Assembly: GCA_900548545.1 (NCBI GenBank)
Contig: URKX01000021.1
Location: 1 to 38,329 of the forward strand
Source of the DNA: an uncultured Oscillospiraceae bacterium
GTDB lineage: Bacteria; Bacillota; Clostridia; Oscillospirales; Acutalibacteraceae
Direction: 5' to 3'
Length of the DNA: 38,329 nt
In this document: positions 31,550 through 38,329 of the stretch, in pieces
Position numbering within the stretch: position 1 is the first letter of the stretch
Layout of the letters: each line of letters begins with the position of its first letter
Notes under the pieces: model-generated
What the model was told of the DNA's origin: nothing
Seen by the model: only the letters and a program-made list of their open reading frames with translations
Database searches by the model: none
Program-made: the position numbers and the translations under genes

Positions 31550-31580
31550 AAAAAAGGCTTGCTGCAAGTTGCAGCAGGCC
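31550..31580 (-). terminator. Terminator of the GGGtGRT operon
   Basis: TGCTGCA/TGCAGCA (31560-31566/31570-31576), extended by a G-U pair and GGC/GCC, is followed on the minus strand by seven T. It lies about 40 bases past the GGGtGRT stop. Confidence 0.88.
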
Positions 31581-31616
31581 CTTTTACATTCGTGCTATTT
31601 GAAACCAAAAGGGAAC

Positions 31617-32624
31617 TTACTTGGTGCCTTCGTACACAGCCACAGCGCAGGCAACGGTAGCGCCCACCATAGGGTTGTTGCCCATGCCCATCAGGCCCAT
31701 CATCTCCACGTGGGCAGGCACAGAAGAGGAACCAGCGAACTGGGCGTCGCCATGCATACGGCCCATGGAGTCGGTCAGGCCGTAGGAAGCGGGGCCGGCA
31801 GCCATGTTGTCGGGATGCAGGGTACGGCCGGTGCCACCGCCGGAAGCAACGGAGAAATACTTCTTGCCATTCTCCAGAGCCCATTTCTTGTAGGTGCCGG
31901 CAACCAAGTGCTGGAATCGGGTGGGGTTGGTGGAGTTGCCGGTGATGGACACGTCTACACCCTCGGCCTTCATGATGGCCACGCCTTCCAAAACGTCGTT
32001 GGCGCCGTAGCACTTGACAGCAGCGCGCTCGCCGTCAGAGAAGGGTTTGGTTTCCACAACCTTCAGTTCACCAGTGAAAAAGTCATAGTCTGTCTTCACA
32101 TAGGTAAAGCCGTTGATACGGGAAATAATGTAAGCAGCGTCCTTGCCCAAGCCGTTAAGGATGATGCGCAGGGGCTCCTTGCGGGCGCGGTTAGCGGTCT
32201 TGGCAATACCAATGGCGCCTTCCGCGGCGGCAAAGGACTCGTGGCCGGCCAGGAACGCGAAGCACTTGGTTTCGTCCCGGAGCAGCATCGCGCCCAGGTT
32301 GCCGTGGCCCAAGCCCACGTTGCGCTGCTCGGCCACAGAGCCGGGCACGCAGAAAGCTTCCAGGCCGATGCCGATGGCCTCGGCGGCTTCGGCAGCGGTC
32401 TTCACGCCCTTCTTGATGGCGACGGCGCAGCCCAGGGTGTAGGCCCAGCCGGCGTTCTCAAAAGCGATGGGCTGCACGCCCTTTACGATATCATAGGGAT
32501 TAAAGCCCTTGCTGAGGCAAAGGTCCCGGGCCTCTTCCAGGCTGCCAATGCCGTATTCGGCCAGGCATTTTTCGATTTTCGGCATTCTTCTTTCTTTGCC
32601 TTCAAACATGACGTCATTAGCCAT
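31617..32624 (-). CDS. GGGtGRT family protein
   Basis: A 335-aa protein of the family named for its motif, here GGGTGRT at residues 262-268. Function is unknown; members occur mainly in anaerobic Firmicutes and some archaea. Other conserved-looking parts are GSVAEQRNVGLGHGNLGAMLLRDETKCFAFLAGHESFAAAEGA (about 95-137) and NPMVGATVACAVAVYEGTK at the end. Seven cysteines are scattered (C20, C36, C66, C92, C121, C205 and one near the end). No membrane segment or signal peptide, so cytoplasmic. It sits 34 bases after the NifU-like scaffold gene and shares its promoter and terminator, implying a joint Fe-S-related task. Codons are biased toward CGT, as for abundant proteins. SD AAGGAGG. Confidence 0.92.
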   Translation of the reverse strand: MANDVMFEGKERRMPKIEKCLAEYGIGSLEEARDLCLSKGFNPYDIVKGVQPIAFENAGWAYTLGCAVAIKKGVKTAAEAAEAIGIGLEAFCVPGSVAEQRNVGLGHGNLGAMLLRDETKCFAFLAGHESFAAAEGAIGIAKTANRARKEPLRIILNGLGKDAAYIISRINGFTYVKTDYDFFTGELKVVETKPFSDGERAAVKCYGANDVLEGVAIMKAEGVDVSITGNSTNPTRFQHLVAGTYKKWALENGKKYFSVASGGGTGRTLHPDNMAAGPASYGLTDSMGRMHGDAQFAGSSSVPAHVEMMGLMGMGNNPMVGATVACAVAVYEGTK

Positions 32625-32658
32625 TTGCTTGTCCTCCTTAGTTCATCCGCGTGGGGAA

Positions 32659-33351
32659 TTATTCTTCTCTGGGGTCGATGTACTTGGCAGCGCCGTCGAA
32701 CCGGCCGTACTGGCCAATGTTGTTCTTATAGGCCTCGTCGGGAGAAACGCCGTGACGAATGTCCTCCAGCATCTTGCCCACCTTGACAAACTGATAGCCA
32801 ATGACCTCGCCCTCTTCGTCGAGAGCCATCTTGATGACATAGCCTTCAGCCATTTCCATGTAGCGAACGCCCTTGAGCCCAGTGGAGAACATGGTGCCCA
32901 CCTGGGAACGCAGGCCCTTGCCCAGGTCTTCCAGGCTGGCGCCGATGGGCAGGCCGTCCTCAGAGAAGGCGGTCTGGCTGCGGCCGTAAGCCAGCTGCTT
33001 GAAGATCTCACGCATAGCTACGTTGATGGCATCGCACACCAAGTCGGTGTTCAGGCACTCCAGCAGGGTCTTGCCGGGGAGGATCTCAGCGGCCATAGCG
33101 GCGGAATGGGTCATGCCGGAACATCCCAGGGTTTCCACCAGGGCTTCCTGCACGATGCCTTCCTTCACGTTCAGGGTCAGCTTGCAAGCGCCCTGCTGGG
33201 GAGCGCACCAGCCTACACCGTGGGAAAGGCCGGAGATATCGGAGATCTGGTAGGATTTAACCCACTTGCCTTCCTCCGGGATGGGAGCGGGGCCATGATG
33301 GGGACCCTTCTTCACCGTGCACATATTTTCCACTTCATGGGAATAGTTCAT
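32659..33351 (-). CDS. NifU/IscU-like Fe-S cluster scaffold protein
   Basis: A 230-aa protein with an IscU/NifU-type core. Cys56 (PQQGACKLTL), Cys77 (ETLGCSGMTHSAAMAAEIL) and Cys106 (NTDLVCDAINVAM) line up with the three cluster-ligand cysteines of IscU, with extra Cys at 11, 49 and 99. The core (about 45-125) is flanked by a ~45-residue N-terminal part and a ~100-residue C-terminal part (FSTGLKGVRYMEMAEGYVIKMALDEEGEVIGYQFVKVGKML) not found in ordinary IscU. This longer form accompanies GGGtGRT genes. No cysteine desulfurase is nearby. Its own promoter and a leader hairpin precede it; the ATG follows AAAGGAG. Scaffold function is inferred from the cysteines. Confidence 0.85.
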   Translation of the reverse strand: MNYSHEVENMCTVKKGPHHGPAPIPEEGKWVKSYQISDISGLSHGVGWCAPQQGACKLTLNVKEGIVQEALVETLGCSGMTHSAAMAAEILPGKTLLECLNTDLVCDAINVAMREIFKQLAYGRSQTAFSEDGLPIGASLEDLGKGLRSQVGTMFSTGLKGVRYMEMAEGYVIKMALDEEGEVIGYQFVKVGKMLEDIRHGVSPDEAYKNNIGQYGRFDGAAKYIDPREE

Positions 33352-33379
33352 ATTGGTACTCCTTTCGGTTTCAGTTTTC

Positions 33380-33407
33380 TTCCGGGCTGGCGCAATGCCG
33401 CCCGGAA
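33380..33407 (-). promoter_or_regulatory. Hairpin in the leader of the scaffold-GGGtGRT operon
   Basis: TTCCGGGC/GCCCGGAA (33380-33387/33400-33407) plus inner GGC/GCC form an 11-bp stem with one bulged base. It lies midway between the promoter and the SD. No T-run follows, so it is a leader structure or protein-binding site and not a terminator. Confidence 0.5.
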
Positions 33408-33422
33408 TACCAATCTGTGTCC

Positions 33423-33451
33423 ATTATAATCGGAAAAAGGCTGTTATTCAA
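33423..33451 (-). promoter_or_regulatory. Promoter of the scaffold-GGGtGRT operon
   Basis: TTGAAT (33446-33451), 17 bases, perfect TATAAT (33423-33428) on the minus strand. The start is about 65 bases before the scaffold ATG. Confidence 0.8.
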
Positions 33452-33467
33452 GAGCTTTGCCGAAATT

Positions 33468-33737
33468 TTAACAGGCGGCGCCAGCTTCTCTCAGCACGTC
33501 TTCCGCTTCCAGGGTGATAGAGCCATCCTCCCGCACAAAGCAAGGGATGCCGATGCGGCCGGCGTCTTTGGCCTCCTGCAATTCCTCCCGGGTATCCCGC
33601 AGTTTTAAAAACTCCCGCAGGTTGTCGGTGCTCTCGGTGATCTCAATGAATTCAAAGCCCTCAAAGCTCTTTTCGGCAAACAGGGCTTTGGCCTCCCGGC
33701 ATCCGGAGCAGATGTGGGAACCGTAAAATTTCACCAT
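33468..33737 (-). CDS. Glutaredoxin-like CxxC protein
   Basis: An 89-aa thioredoxin-fold protein. VKFYGSHICSGCREAKALF carries a CSGC redox pair at C10/C13 after the first strand; the cis-proline of the fold is in GRIGIPCFVREDGSI, next to a further cysteine, and another Cys ends the protein. It resembles the small glutaredoxin-related proteins found beside GGGtGRT genes in clostridia, and could reduce disulfides or handle Fe-S clusters for its neighbours; this is inference. It lies 116 bases upstream of the scaffold gene on the same strand. The ATG follows a purine-rich GGAGAGGGGGG site. Confidence 0.8.
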   Translation of the reverse strand: MVKFYGSHICSGCREAKALFAEKSFEGFEFIEITESTDNLREFLKLRDTREELQEAKDAGRIGIPCFVREDGSITLEAEDVLREAGAAC

Positions 33738-33776
33738 GCTTTTCCCCCCCTCTCCTTTGGGCAGGTCCGGCTCACG

Positions 33777-33949
33777 CTACCGGACCTTGCAGTTGCCCAT
33801 GCTGATTTGGAAAACTCTTCCTTGCCCATGTCGCGCAAGCAGCTCTCGACAAAGCGGCAGATGCCCCCATGGCACACCGTCAGCACATTCTTCCCCGGGC
33901 ATCTGTTTGCCTGGGGCGGGCCGCGTAAAAGCGCATGGCATGGGATCAC
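33777..33949 (-). pseudogene. C-terminal remnant of a histidine phosphatase family gene
   Basis: One minus-strand frame reads NVLTVCHGGICRFVESCLRDMGKEEF, the second-histidine motif (V-x-HGG) of phosphoglycerate mutase-like phosphatases. The expected continuation, QISMGNCKVR, is in the next frame and stops at a TAG at 33777-33779. One base appears lost in the run GAGTTTTCC. The N-terminal half with the RHG motif is missing upstream of 33950. It is therefore a truncated, frameshifted relic. A TATGAT at about 33980 may be its old promoter, and could now serve the glutaredoxin-like gene. Confidence 0.65.
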
Positions 33950-34035
33950 CTGCTGAAAAAACGTCGAGCAAAGATATCATAGCACACGGGGGCAAAAAAC
34001 AAAAGGGGAAGTTTTTCAAGGCAAGCCCCGGCGCT

Positions 34036-34067
34036 AAAAAAGGGAAGAGGCCACAGGCCCCTCCCCT
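34036..34067 (-). terminator. Terminator of the arginine operon
   Basis: A 12-bp imperfect stem (34041-34052/34056-34067) with a 3-base loop is followed on the minus strand by TTTTT. It lies 13 bases beyond the argF stop. Confidence 0.8.
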
Positions 34068-34079
34068 CTTTCCAGCGGT

Positions 34080-35003
34080 TTATTCTTTTTCGGTGGAAGC
34101 CCCCATGGTTTTCACCATCACAGCCTTCTGGGCATGGAGCCGGTTTTCCGCCTCCTCGAAAATATACTGTGCGTTTGCCTCAAACACTTCTGCCGTGATC
34201 TCCTCCCCGCGGTGGGCAGGCAGGCAATGCTGCACCATGGCGTCGGGCTTGGCCTGGGCCATCAGTCCCCCGTCCACACAGTAGCCTTTGAAGGCAGCCT
34301 CCCGGGCAGCCCGCTCCTCTTCCTGCCCCATAGAGGTCCACACGTCGGTAATGACCACATCGGCGTCCTTGGCAGCTTTCAAGGGAGAGTCGGTCAGCTC
34401 AAACTTATCGCCGTACCCGGCGGCAAATTCCAAGATCTCCTGGGGCGGACGGTATCCCTCAGGGCAGGCCGCGGAAACGCTCATGCCCACCTTCAGGCCG
34501 CCCACGATCAGGCTGTTCATCATGTTGTTGCCGTCGCCGATGAAACACATCTTCAACCCTTCCAAAGAGCCTTTGTACTCCCGGATGGTCATCAGGTCCG
34601 CCAACACCTGGCAAGGGTGGCAGAAATCCGTCAGGCCGTTGATCACCGGCACGCTGCCGTACCGGGCCAGGGCTTCCACCTCATCCTGGCCAAAGGTACG
34701 GACCATAATGCCGTCCACATACCGGGACAGCACACGGGCGGTGTCCTGGACAGGCTCGCCCCGGCCGATCTGGGAGCCCTCAGCCCCCAACACCACTGCG
34801 TAACCGCCCAGCTGGTTGATGCCCACCTCAAAGGACACCCGGGTGCGGGTGGAAGATTTCTCAAAAATCATCCCCAGGCACTTGCCCTTGAGATAGGGGT
34901 GCTCGATGCCGTGCTTTGTTTCATACTTCAACTGATCAGCCAGGTTCAAAATGTCCAAGATCTCCTCGCCGGTCAGATCCAACAGCTTCAACAGATGTTT
35001 CAT
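34080..35003 (-). CDS. argF: Ornithine carbamoyltransferase
   Basis: A 307-aa enzyme that makes citrulline from ornithine and carbamoyl phosphate. EKSSTRTRVSFE is the carbamoyl-phosphate motif, HPCQVLADL follows mid-protein, and HCLPAHRGEE holds the ornithine-side Cys. Of two ATGs, 35003 is chosen: AAAGG lies 9 bases ahead of it, whereas it touches the ATG at 35012. It is the last gene of argJ-(membrane protein)-argB-argD-argF, so it is the biosynthetic enzyme and not the one from an arginine deiminase pathway. No carAB, argG or argH in the window. Confidence 0.96.
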   Translation of the reverse strand: MKHLLKLLDLTGEEILDILNLADQLKYETKHGIEHPYLKGKCLGMIFEKSSTRTRVSFEVGINQLGGYAVVLGAEGSQIGRGEPVQDTARVLSRYVDGIMVRTFGQDEVEALARYGSVPVINGLTDFCHPCQVLADLMTIREYKGSLEGLKMCFIGDGNNMMNSLIVGGLKVGMSVSAACPEGYRPPQEILEFAAGYGDKFELTDSPLKAAKDADVVITDVWTSMGQEEERAAREAAFKGYCVDGGLMAQAKPDAMVQHCLPAHRGEEITAEVFEANAQYIFEEAENRLHAQKAVMVKTMGASTEKE

Positions 35004-35056
35004 GGGTTTCATCCTTTCTAAAAGTCACCGCCGGTTCCCGGCAAGCATAGTCCTTC

Positions 35057-36223
35057 TCACTGCTCCAGGACTTTCTGGAAAATGGCCAAGCCCTGGTCCA
35101 TGTCCTCCTGGGTGATGGTCAGCGGGGGCAAAAACCGCACCAGCTCTTTGGCAGTGAGGATCAAAAGCCCCTGCTTGGCGCATTCCACCAGCACATCGTG
35201 GGCATCTTTGCCCTTGAGCTTCACGCCCAGCATCATCCCCTGGCCCCGGACATATTCCACCTGGGGCATGGCCTCCAGCTTTGCCTTCAAGTAGGCGCCT
35301 TTTTCCTTCACAGCCTGGAGGAAGGCGGGGTCACTGACCCGGCGGACCACCACCCGGGCGCCGGCGCAGGCCACCGGATTTCCGCCGAAGGTGGAGCCGT
35401 TCATGCCCGGCTGGAGGATATCCCCCAGCTTCTCCGACACCAAGCAGGCGCCAATGGGCAGGCCCCCGGCCAAGCCCTTGGCAGTAGTCACCACGTCCGG
35501 ATGGACGCCATATCCCTGGTAGGCATAGAAGGTGCCCGTGCGGCCCACACCGGTCTGCACCTCGTCGATCATCAGCAGCACGTCATGCTGGTCGCACAGC
35601 TTTTCCAGACCCTTTACAAAGCTCTCCCCCATAGGGATGACGCCGCCCTCACCCTGGACCATCTCCATAAGCACAGCGCATACCGAACCGTCCAGCAGCT
35701 TCTCGATTTCCTCCAAGTCACCGGCCTGGGCGTAGACAAACCCTTCCGTCAAGGGCAGGAAGTCCTTGTGGAAGCCCTCCTGGCCAGTGGCGGCCAAGGT
35801 GGTCAAGGTGCGGCCGTGGAAGGAATTCACTAGGGTGATGATTTTATAGGCGCCCCGCTTCTCCCCATACTTCCGGGCGATTTTAACGGCACACTCGTTG
35901 GCTTCGGCGCCGGAGTTGCAGAAAAACGCCTTGGCCATGCCGGAAGCCTGGCTGAGCTCCTGGGCCAAGCCGGTGTTCTGGGGGCTGTAGTAGTAGTTGC
36001 ACAGGTGCTGGATCTTCCCCGCCTGCCCCCCCACGGCAGCTGCCCACTCCGGGTCACTGTAGCCCAGGGCGTTCACGCCGATCCCGGCGGTGAAGTCAAT
36101 GTATTCTTTGCCGTCCACATCCCAGGCCCGGGCATTTTTGCCCTCCACCAGGGCGGCGTCCACCCGGCCGTAAGTGTGGAGGATATAAGCCTGATCCTGG
36201 TCTTTGATCTGTTCAAACGTCAT
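35057..36223 (-). CDS. argD: Acetylornithine aminotransferase
   Basis: A 388-aa fold-type I PLP aminotransferase (class III) that converts N-acetylglutamate semialdehyde to N-acetylornithine. The PLP lysine is in VTTAKGLAGGLPIGA, the cofactor Asp in LLMIDEVQTGVGRTG, and FFCNSGAEANECAVK and NSFHGRTLTTLAATGQ are family motifs. The ATG follows CAAGGAG. It is 43 bases after argB. Arginine context supports ArgD over ornithine or GABA aminotransferase. Confidence 0.96.
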   Translation of the reverse strand: MTFEQIKDQDQAYILHTYGRVDAALVEGKNARAWDVDGKEYIDFTAGIGVNALGYSDPEWAAAVGGQAGKIQHLCNYYYSPQNTGLAQELSQASGMAKAFFCNSGAEANECAVKIARKYGEKRGAYKIITLVNSFHGRTLTTLAATGQEGFHKDFLPLTEGFVYAQAGDLEEIEKLLDGSVCAVLMEMVQGEGGVIPMGESFVKGLEKLCDQHDVLLMIDEVQTGVGRTGTFYAYQGYGVHPDVVTTAKGLAGGLPIGACLVSEKLGDILQPGMNGSTFGGNPVACAGARVVVRRVSDPAFLQAVKEKGAYLKAKLEAMPQVEYVRGQGMMLGVKLKGKDAHDVLVECAKQGLLILTAKELVRFLPPLTITQEDMDQGLAIFQKVLEQ

Positions 36224-36266
36224 GGAAAATCACTCCTTGCAAGATAACGGCCCAGCGGAGCCTTAA

Positions 36267-37118
36267 TCAATAGAACATGGTGCCGATGCCTTCGTCGGTG
36301 AACAGCTCCACCAGGATTGAGTGGGGTGTCCGGCCGTCGATGATGTGGGCCCTGCCCACGCCCCGGCGGACAGCGTCCACACAGCAGTCGATCTTGGGGA
36401 TCATGCCCCCGGAGATGATCCCCTCTTTCTTCAGGCGGCTCACATCGCTGACATTCACCACTGGGATCAGGGTGCTCTCGTCGTCCTTGTCACGGAGCAA
36501 GCCACGGACATCCGTCATGAGGATCAGCTTCATAGCACCCAGGGATGCCGCAATCCGGGCAGCAGCCACATCGGCGTTGATGTTGTACACTTCCCTGTGA
36601 TACCCGGCCGCCACCGTGGAAACAATGGGAACATAGCCGTTGTTGGCGGCGTTTTGCAAGATATCGGTGTTCACTTCCCGGATCTCCCCCACAAAGCCCA
36701 GTTCCGTATCCAACTGGTCCGCTTTTAAAAGGGAGCCGTCCAAACCGCACAGGCCCACCGCTTTGCCGCCGGCATCCTCTAGCCGCTGGACCAGGTCCTT
36801 GTTCACCTTGCCCGCCAGCACCTGCTGGACCACGTCCATGGTTTCCTGGTCGGTGACCCGCATCCCGTTTAGGAACTTGCTCTCCTTCTGGATTTTTTTC
36901 AACATGGCATTGATCTCCGGCCCGCCTCCGTGTACCAGCACCACGTTGATGCCCACCAGCTGCATCAGCACGATGTCGTTCATCACATCGTTTTTCAAGT
37001 TTTCATCGATCATGGCGTTGCCGCCGTATTTGACCACCACGGTCTTGCCCGCGTATTTTTTGATGTAAGGCAGGGCCTGGACAAGCACCTTGGCCCGCTC
37101 GTTGTTTGGAATTTCCAC
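36267..37118 (-). CDS. argB: Acetylglutamate kinase
   Basis: A 283-aa amino acid kinase that phosphorylates N-acetylglutamate, often the arginine-inhibited step. It has VVVKYGGNAM near the N-terminus, VLVHGGGPEINAML, and MTDVRGLLRDKDDESTLIP. The N-terminal helix (NNERAKVLVQALPYIKKY) is the kind found in hexameric, arginine-sensitive enzymes, so feedback control is plausible. The start is GTG, 8 bases after GGGGG. It lies 21 bases below the small membrane protein gene. Confidence 0.96.
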   Translation of the reverse strand: MEIPNNERAKVLVQALPYIKKYAGKTVVVKYGGNAMIDENLKNDVMNDIVLMQLVGINVVLVHGGGPEINAMLKKIQKESKFLNGMRVTDQETMDVVQQVLAGKVNKDLVQRLEDAGGKAVGLCGLDGSLLKADQLDTELGFVGEIREVNTDILQNAANNGYVPIVSTVAAGYHREVYNINADVAAARIAASLGAMKLILMTDVRGLLRDKDDESTLIPVVNVSDVSRLKKEGIISGGMIPKIDCCVDAVRRGVGRAHIIDGRTPHSILVELFTDEGIGTMFY

Positions 37119-37139
37119 GTTGTGTTCCCCCTTGTTGGA

Positions 37140-37466
37140 TTAACCCCCGGTAGACTGAAAGAGCAGCAGCCCGATGGCCACGGAAAACAGCGCCAGCAAC
37201 AGCCCTGCGGCAACCAGCGCCCCCAACAGGAAGCGCCGCCAAAACCGGGCCATTCCCCGGCGTTTTCCCACCAGGTAGAGAAAGATCCCCACCAGCAGCA
37301 GCACCCCCGCCAGGAACCCCAGCTCCAGGGCATCCGCCAGCAAAGCTCCCCCCGCCAAAAGCAAGATGAGGAACAGGGCCACCGCCACATAGAGCAGCCC
37401 GCCAATCACCAGCGCAGCCACTTCCCACAGGCCCAAAGGCCTTCCGCTTTTCTGTTGTCCCTTCAT
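37140..37466 (-). CDS. Small membrane protein inside the arginine operon
   Basis: A 108-aa protein I do not recognise. After about 15 basic/polar residues there are three hydrophobic segments (WEVAALVIGGLLYVAVALFL, then LGFLAGVLLLVGIFLYLVG, then LLGALVAAGLLLALFSVAIG). They are separated by a short acidic turn and by a basic loop KRRGMARFWRR. The ATG at 37466 follows GGGGGAG, 22 bases after the argJ stop; the longer frame overlaps argJ. It is wedged between argJ and argB on one transcript. Transport or membrane anchoring linked to arginine is possible, but nothing in the sequence shows it. Confidence 0.75.
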   Translation of the reverse strand: MKGQQKSGRPLGLWEVAALVIGGLLYVAVALFLILLLAGGALLADALELGFLAGVLLLVGIFLYLVGKRRGMARFWRRFLLGALVAAGLLLALFSVAIGLLLFQSTGG

Positions 37467-37488
37467 GGGCTCCCCCTTTGAAATCGCT

Positions 37489-38329
37489 TTAGGTGCGGTA
37501 ATCACCGTTGATCTTCACATAATCGTAGGTCAGGTCGCAGCCGTAAGCTTCGGCGGAAACCTCCCCCATATGCAGGTGGATGAGGATTTCAATGTCGTGC
37601 TCGTGCAGGACTTCGGAGGCCTCCTCCTCCGAGAAGGGGATGCCCGCGCCGTTTTTGCAAACGTCCACCTGCCCGGCGGCAGAGCGGAAGCTCACGCCGA
37701 TCTTCTCCACGTCCACAGGCGCGCCAGAGTACCCGATGGCGCACAGCACGCGGCCCCAGTTGGCGTCCGCGCCAAACATGGCCGCTTTCAATAGGCTGGA
37801 ACAGATCACGCTCTTGGCCACGGTGCGCGCGTCCGCGTCGCTGGCCGCGCCGGTCACCTTGCAGACCAAAAGCTTTGTCGCGCCTTCGCCGTCCTTTGCC
37901 ACCATACGCGCCAGGCGGATGGCAATCGCACGCAGCGTCTCCGTGAAGAGATCGAACGCCTCCGTCCCCTCTTCAATCGGGTCGTTTTCGGCCAAGCCAT
38001 TTGCCAGGATGGCGGTCATATCGTTCGTCGATGTGTCCCCGTCGATGCTGACCATGTTGAAGCTGTCCTTCACTGCGATGCGCAGGGCGCTGTCCAGCAC
38101 CGCTGGGGCGATGTTCGCGTCCGTTGTCAAAAAGCACAGCATGGTCGCCATATTGGGATGGATCATGCCGGACCCCTTGGCGATGCCGCCCATGCGGACC
38201 GTCTTCCCGTTGATGGTGACTTCGGCCGCCGCCTCTTTGACCACCGTGTCCGTGGTCATGATCGCCTTGGCCGCATCTGCGGAACCGTCCTCTGTGAGGG
38301 ACTCCGCCAGCTTCGGCGTGGCCTCCAGG
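37489..38329 (-). CDS. argJ: Glutamate N-acetyltransferase/ornithine acetyltransferase, 5' end cut off
   Basis: The C-terminal ~280 residues of ArgJ; the frame runs on past the window edge with no start. ArgJ moves the acetyl group from N-acetylornithine to glutamate and so recycles it. The protein self-cleaves to two chains at the Ala-Thr bond in HPNMATMLCF, giving the nucleophilic Thr. SIDGDTSTNDM and GADANWGRVLCAIGYSG are typical of the beta chain, and the end NGDYRT is the family C-terminus. It is the first gene seen of the arginine operon; argC would be expected upstream. Confidence 0.95.
   Translation of the reverse strand, partial: LEATPKLAESLTEDGSADAAKAIMTTDTVVKEAAAEVTINGKTVRMGGIAKGSGMIHPNMATMLCFLTTDANIAPAVLDSALRIAVKDSFNMVSIDGDTSTNDMTAILANGLAENDPIEEGTEAFDLFTETLRAIAIRLARMVAKDGEGATKLLVCKVTGAASDADARTVAKSVICSSLLKAAMFGADANWGRVLCAIGYSGAPVDVEKIGVSFRSAAGQVDVCKNGAGIPFSEEEASEVLHEHDIEILIHLHMGEVSAEAYGCDLTYDYVKINGDYRT

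Overview
The window reads as the chromosome of a GC-rich, spore-forming Clostridia-class Firmicute, probably an Oscillospiraceae/Ruminococcaceae-type gut anaerobe. The signs are a spoIIGA-sigE pair, a Firmicute-type division cluster, HPr with both the His and Ser phosphorylation sites, PASTA-domain PBP, the ylxM-ffh-rpsP-khpA-rimM-trmD order, frequent GTG and TTG starts behind strong Shine-Dalgarno (SD) sites, and a GGGtGRT-family gene. I recognised no rRNA, tRNA, CRISPR array, prophage or insertion sequence. The taxonomic placement is inference from gene content.

Layout. 1-260 is a dense palindromic intergenic repeat. 307-2907 (+) holds an aspartate/glutamate-type racemase and a glutamine-dependent asparagine synthase. 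2975-5137 (-) holds a cation diffusion facilitator, a lone Fe-S hydro-lyase beta subunit and a VOC-fold protein. 5236-17619 (-) is the division and cell wall (dcw) cluster. Its transcription order is mraZ, rsmH, ftsL-like, PASTA PBP, mraY, ftsW, murG, murA, ftsQ/divIB, ftsZ. The Mur ligases and murB are absent from it. 17920-21901 (-) holds a coiled-coil protein, coaD, rsmD, uvrC and an HPr-family gene. 22209-25906 (-) is the SRP/ribosome-maturation operon.

26224-30196 holds a threonine-aldolase-type lyase (+), L-lactate dehydrogenase (-) and the sporulation operon spoIIGA-sigE (+). 30339-31386 (-) holds an unrecognised 63-aa protein with its own promoter and terminator, then a SLOG-like protein. 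31617-33737 (-) is a GGGtGRT protein, a NifU-like scaffold and a glutaredoxin-like protein, followed by the frameshifted remnant of a histidine phosphatase. 34080-38329 (-) is the arginine operon argJ (cut by the window edge), a small membrane protein, argB, argD and argF.

How it works together. Most of the window is housekeeping: peptidoglycan precursor synthesis and septation, co-translational targeting, 30S maturation and arginine synthesis. The least explained parts are the GGGtGRT/scaffold/CxxC trio, the 63-aa gene, the hairpin that overlaps the murA SD, MraZ-type repeats at the mraZ promoter, and the unpaired hydratase beta subunit. Promoter, operator and terminator calls come from reading motifs and inverted repeats by eye; no folding or homology search was run.
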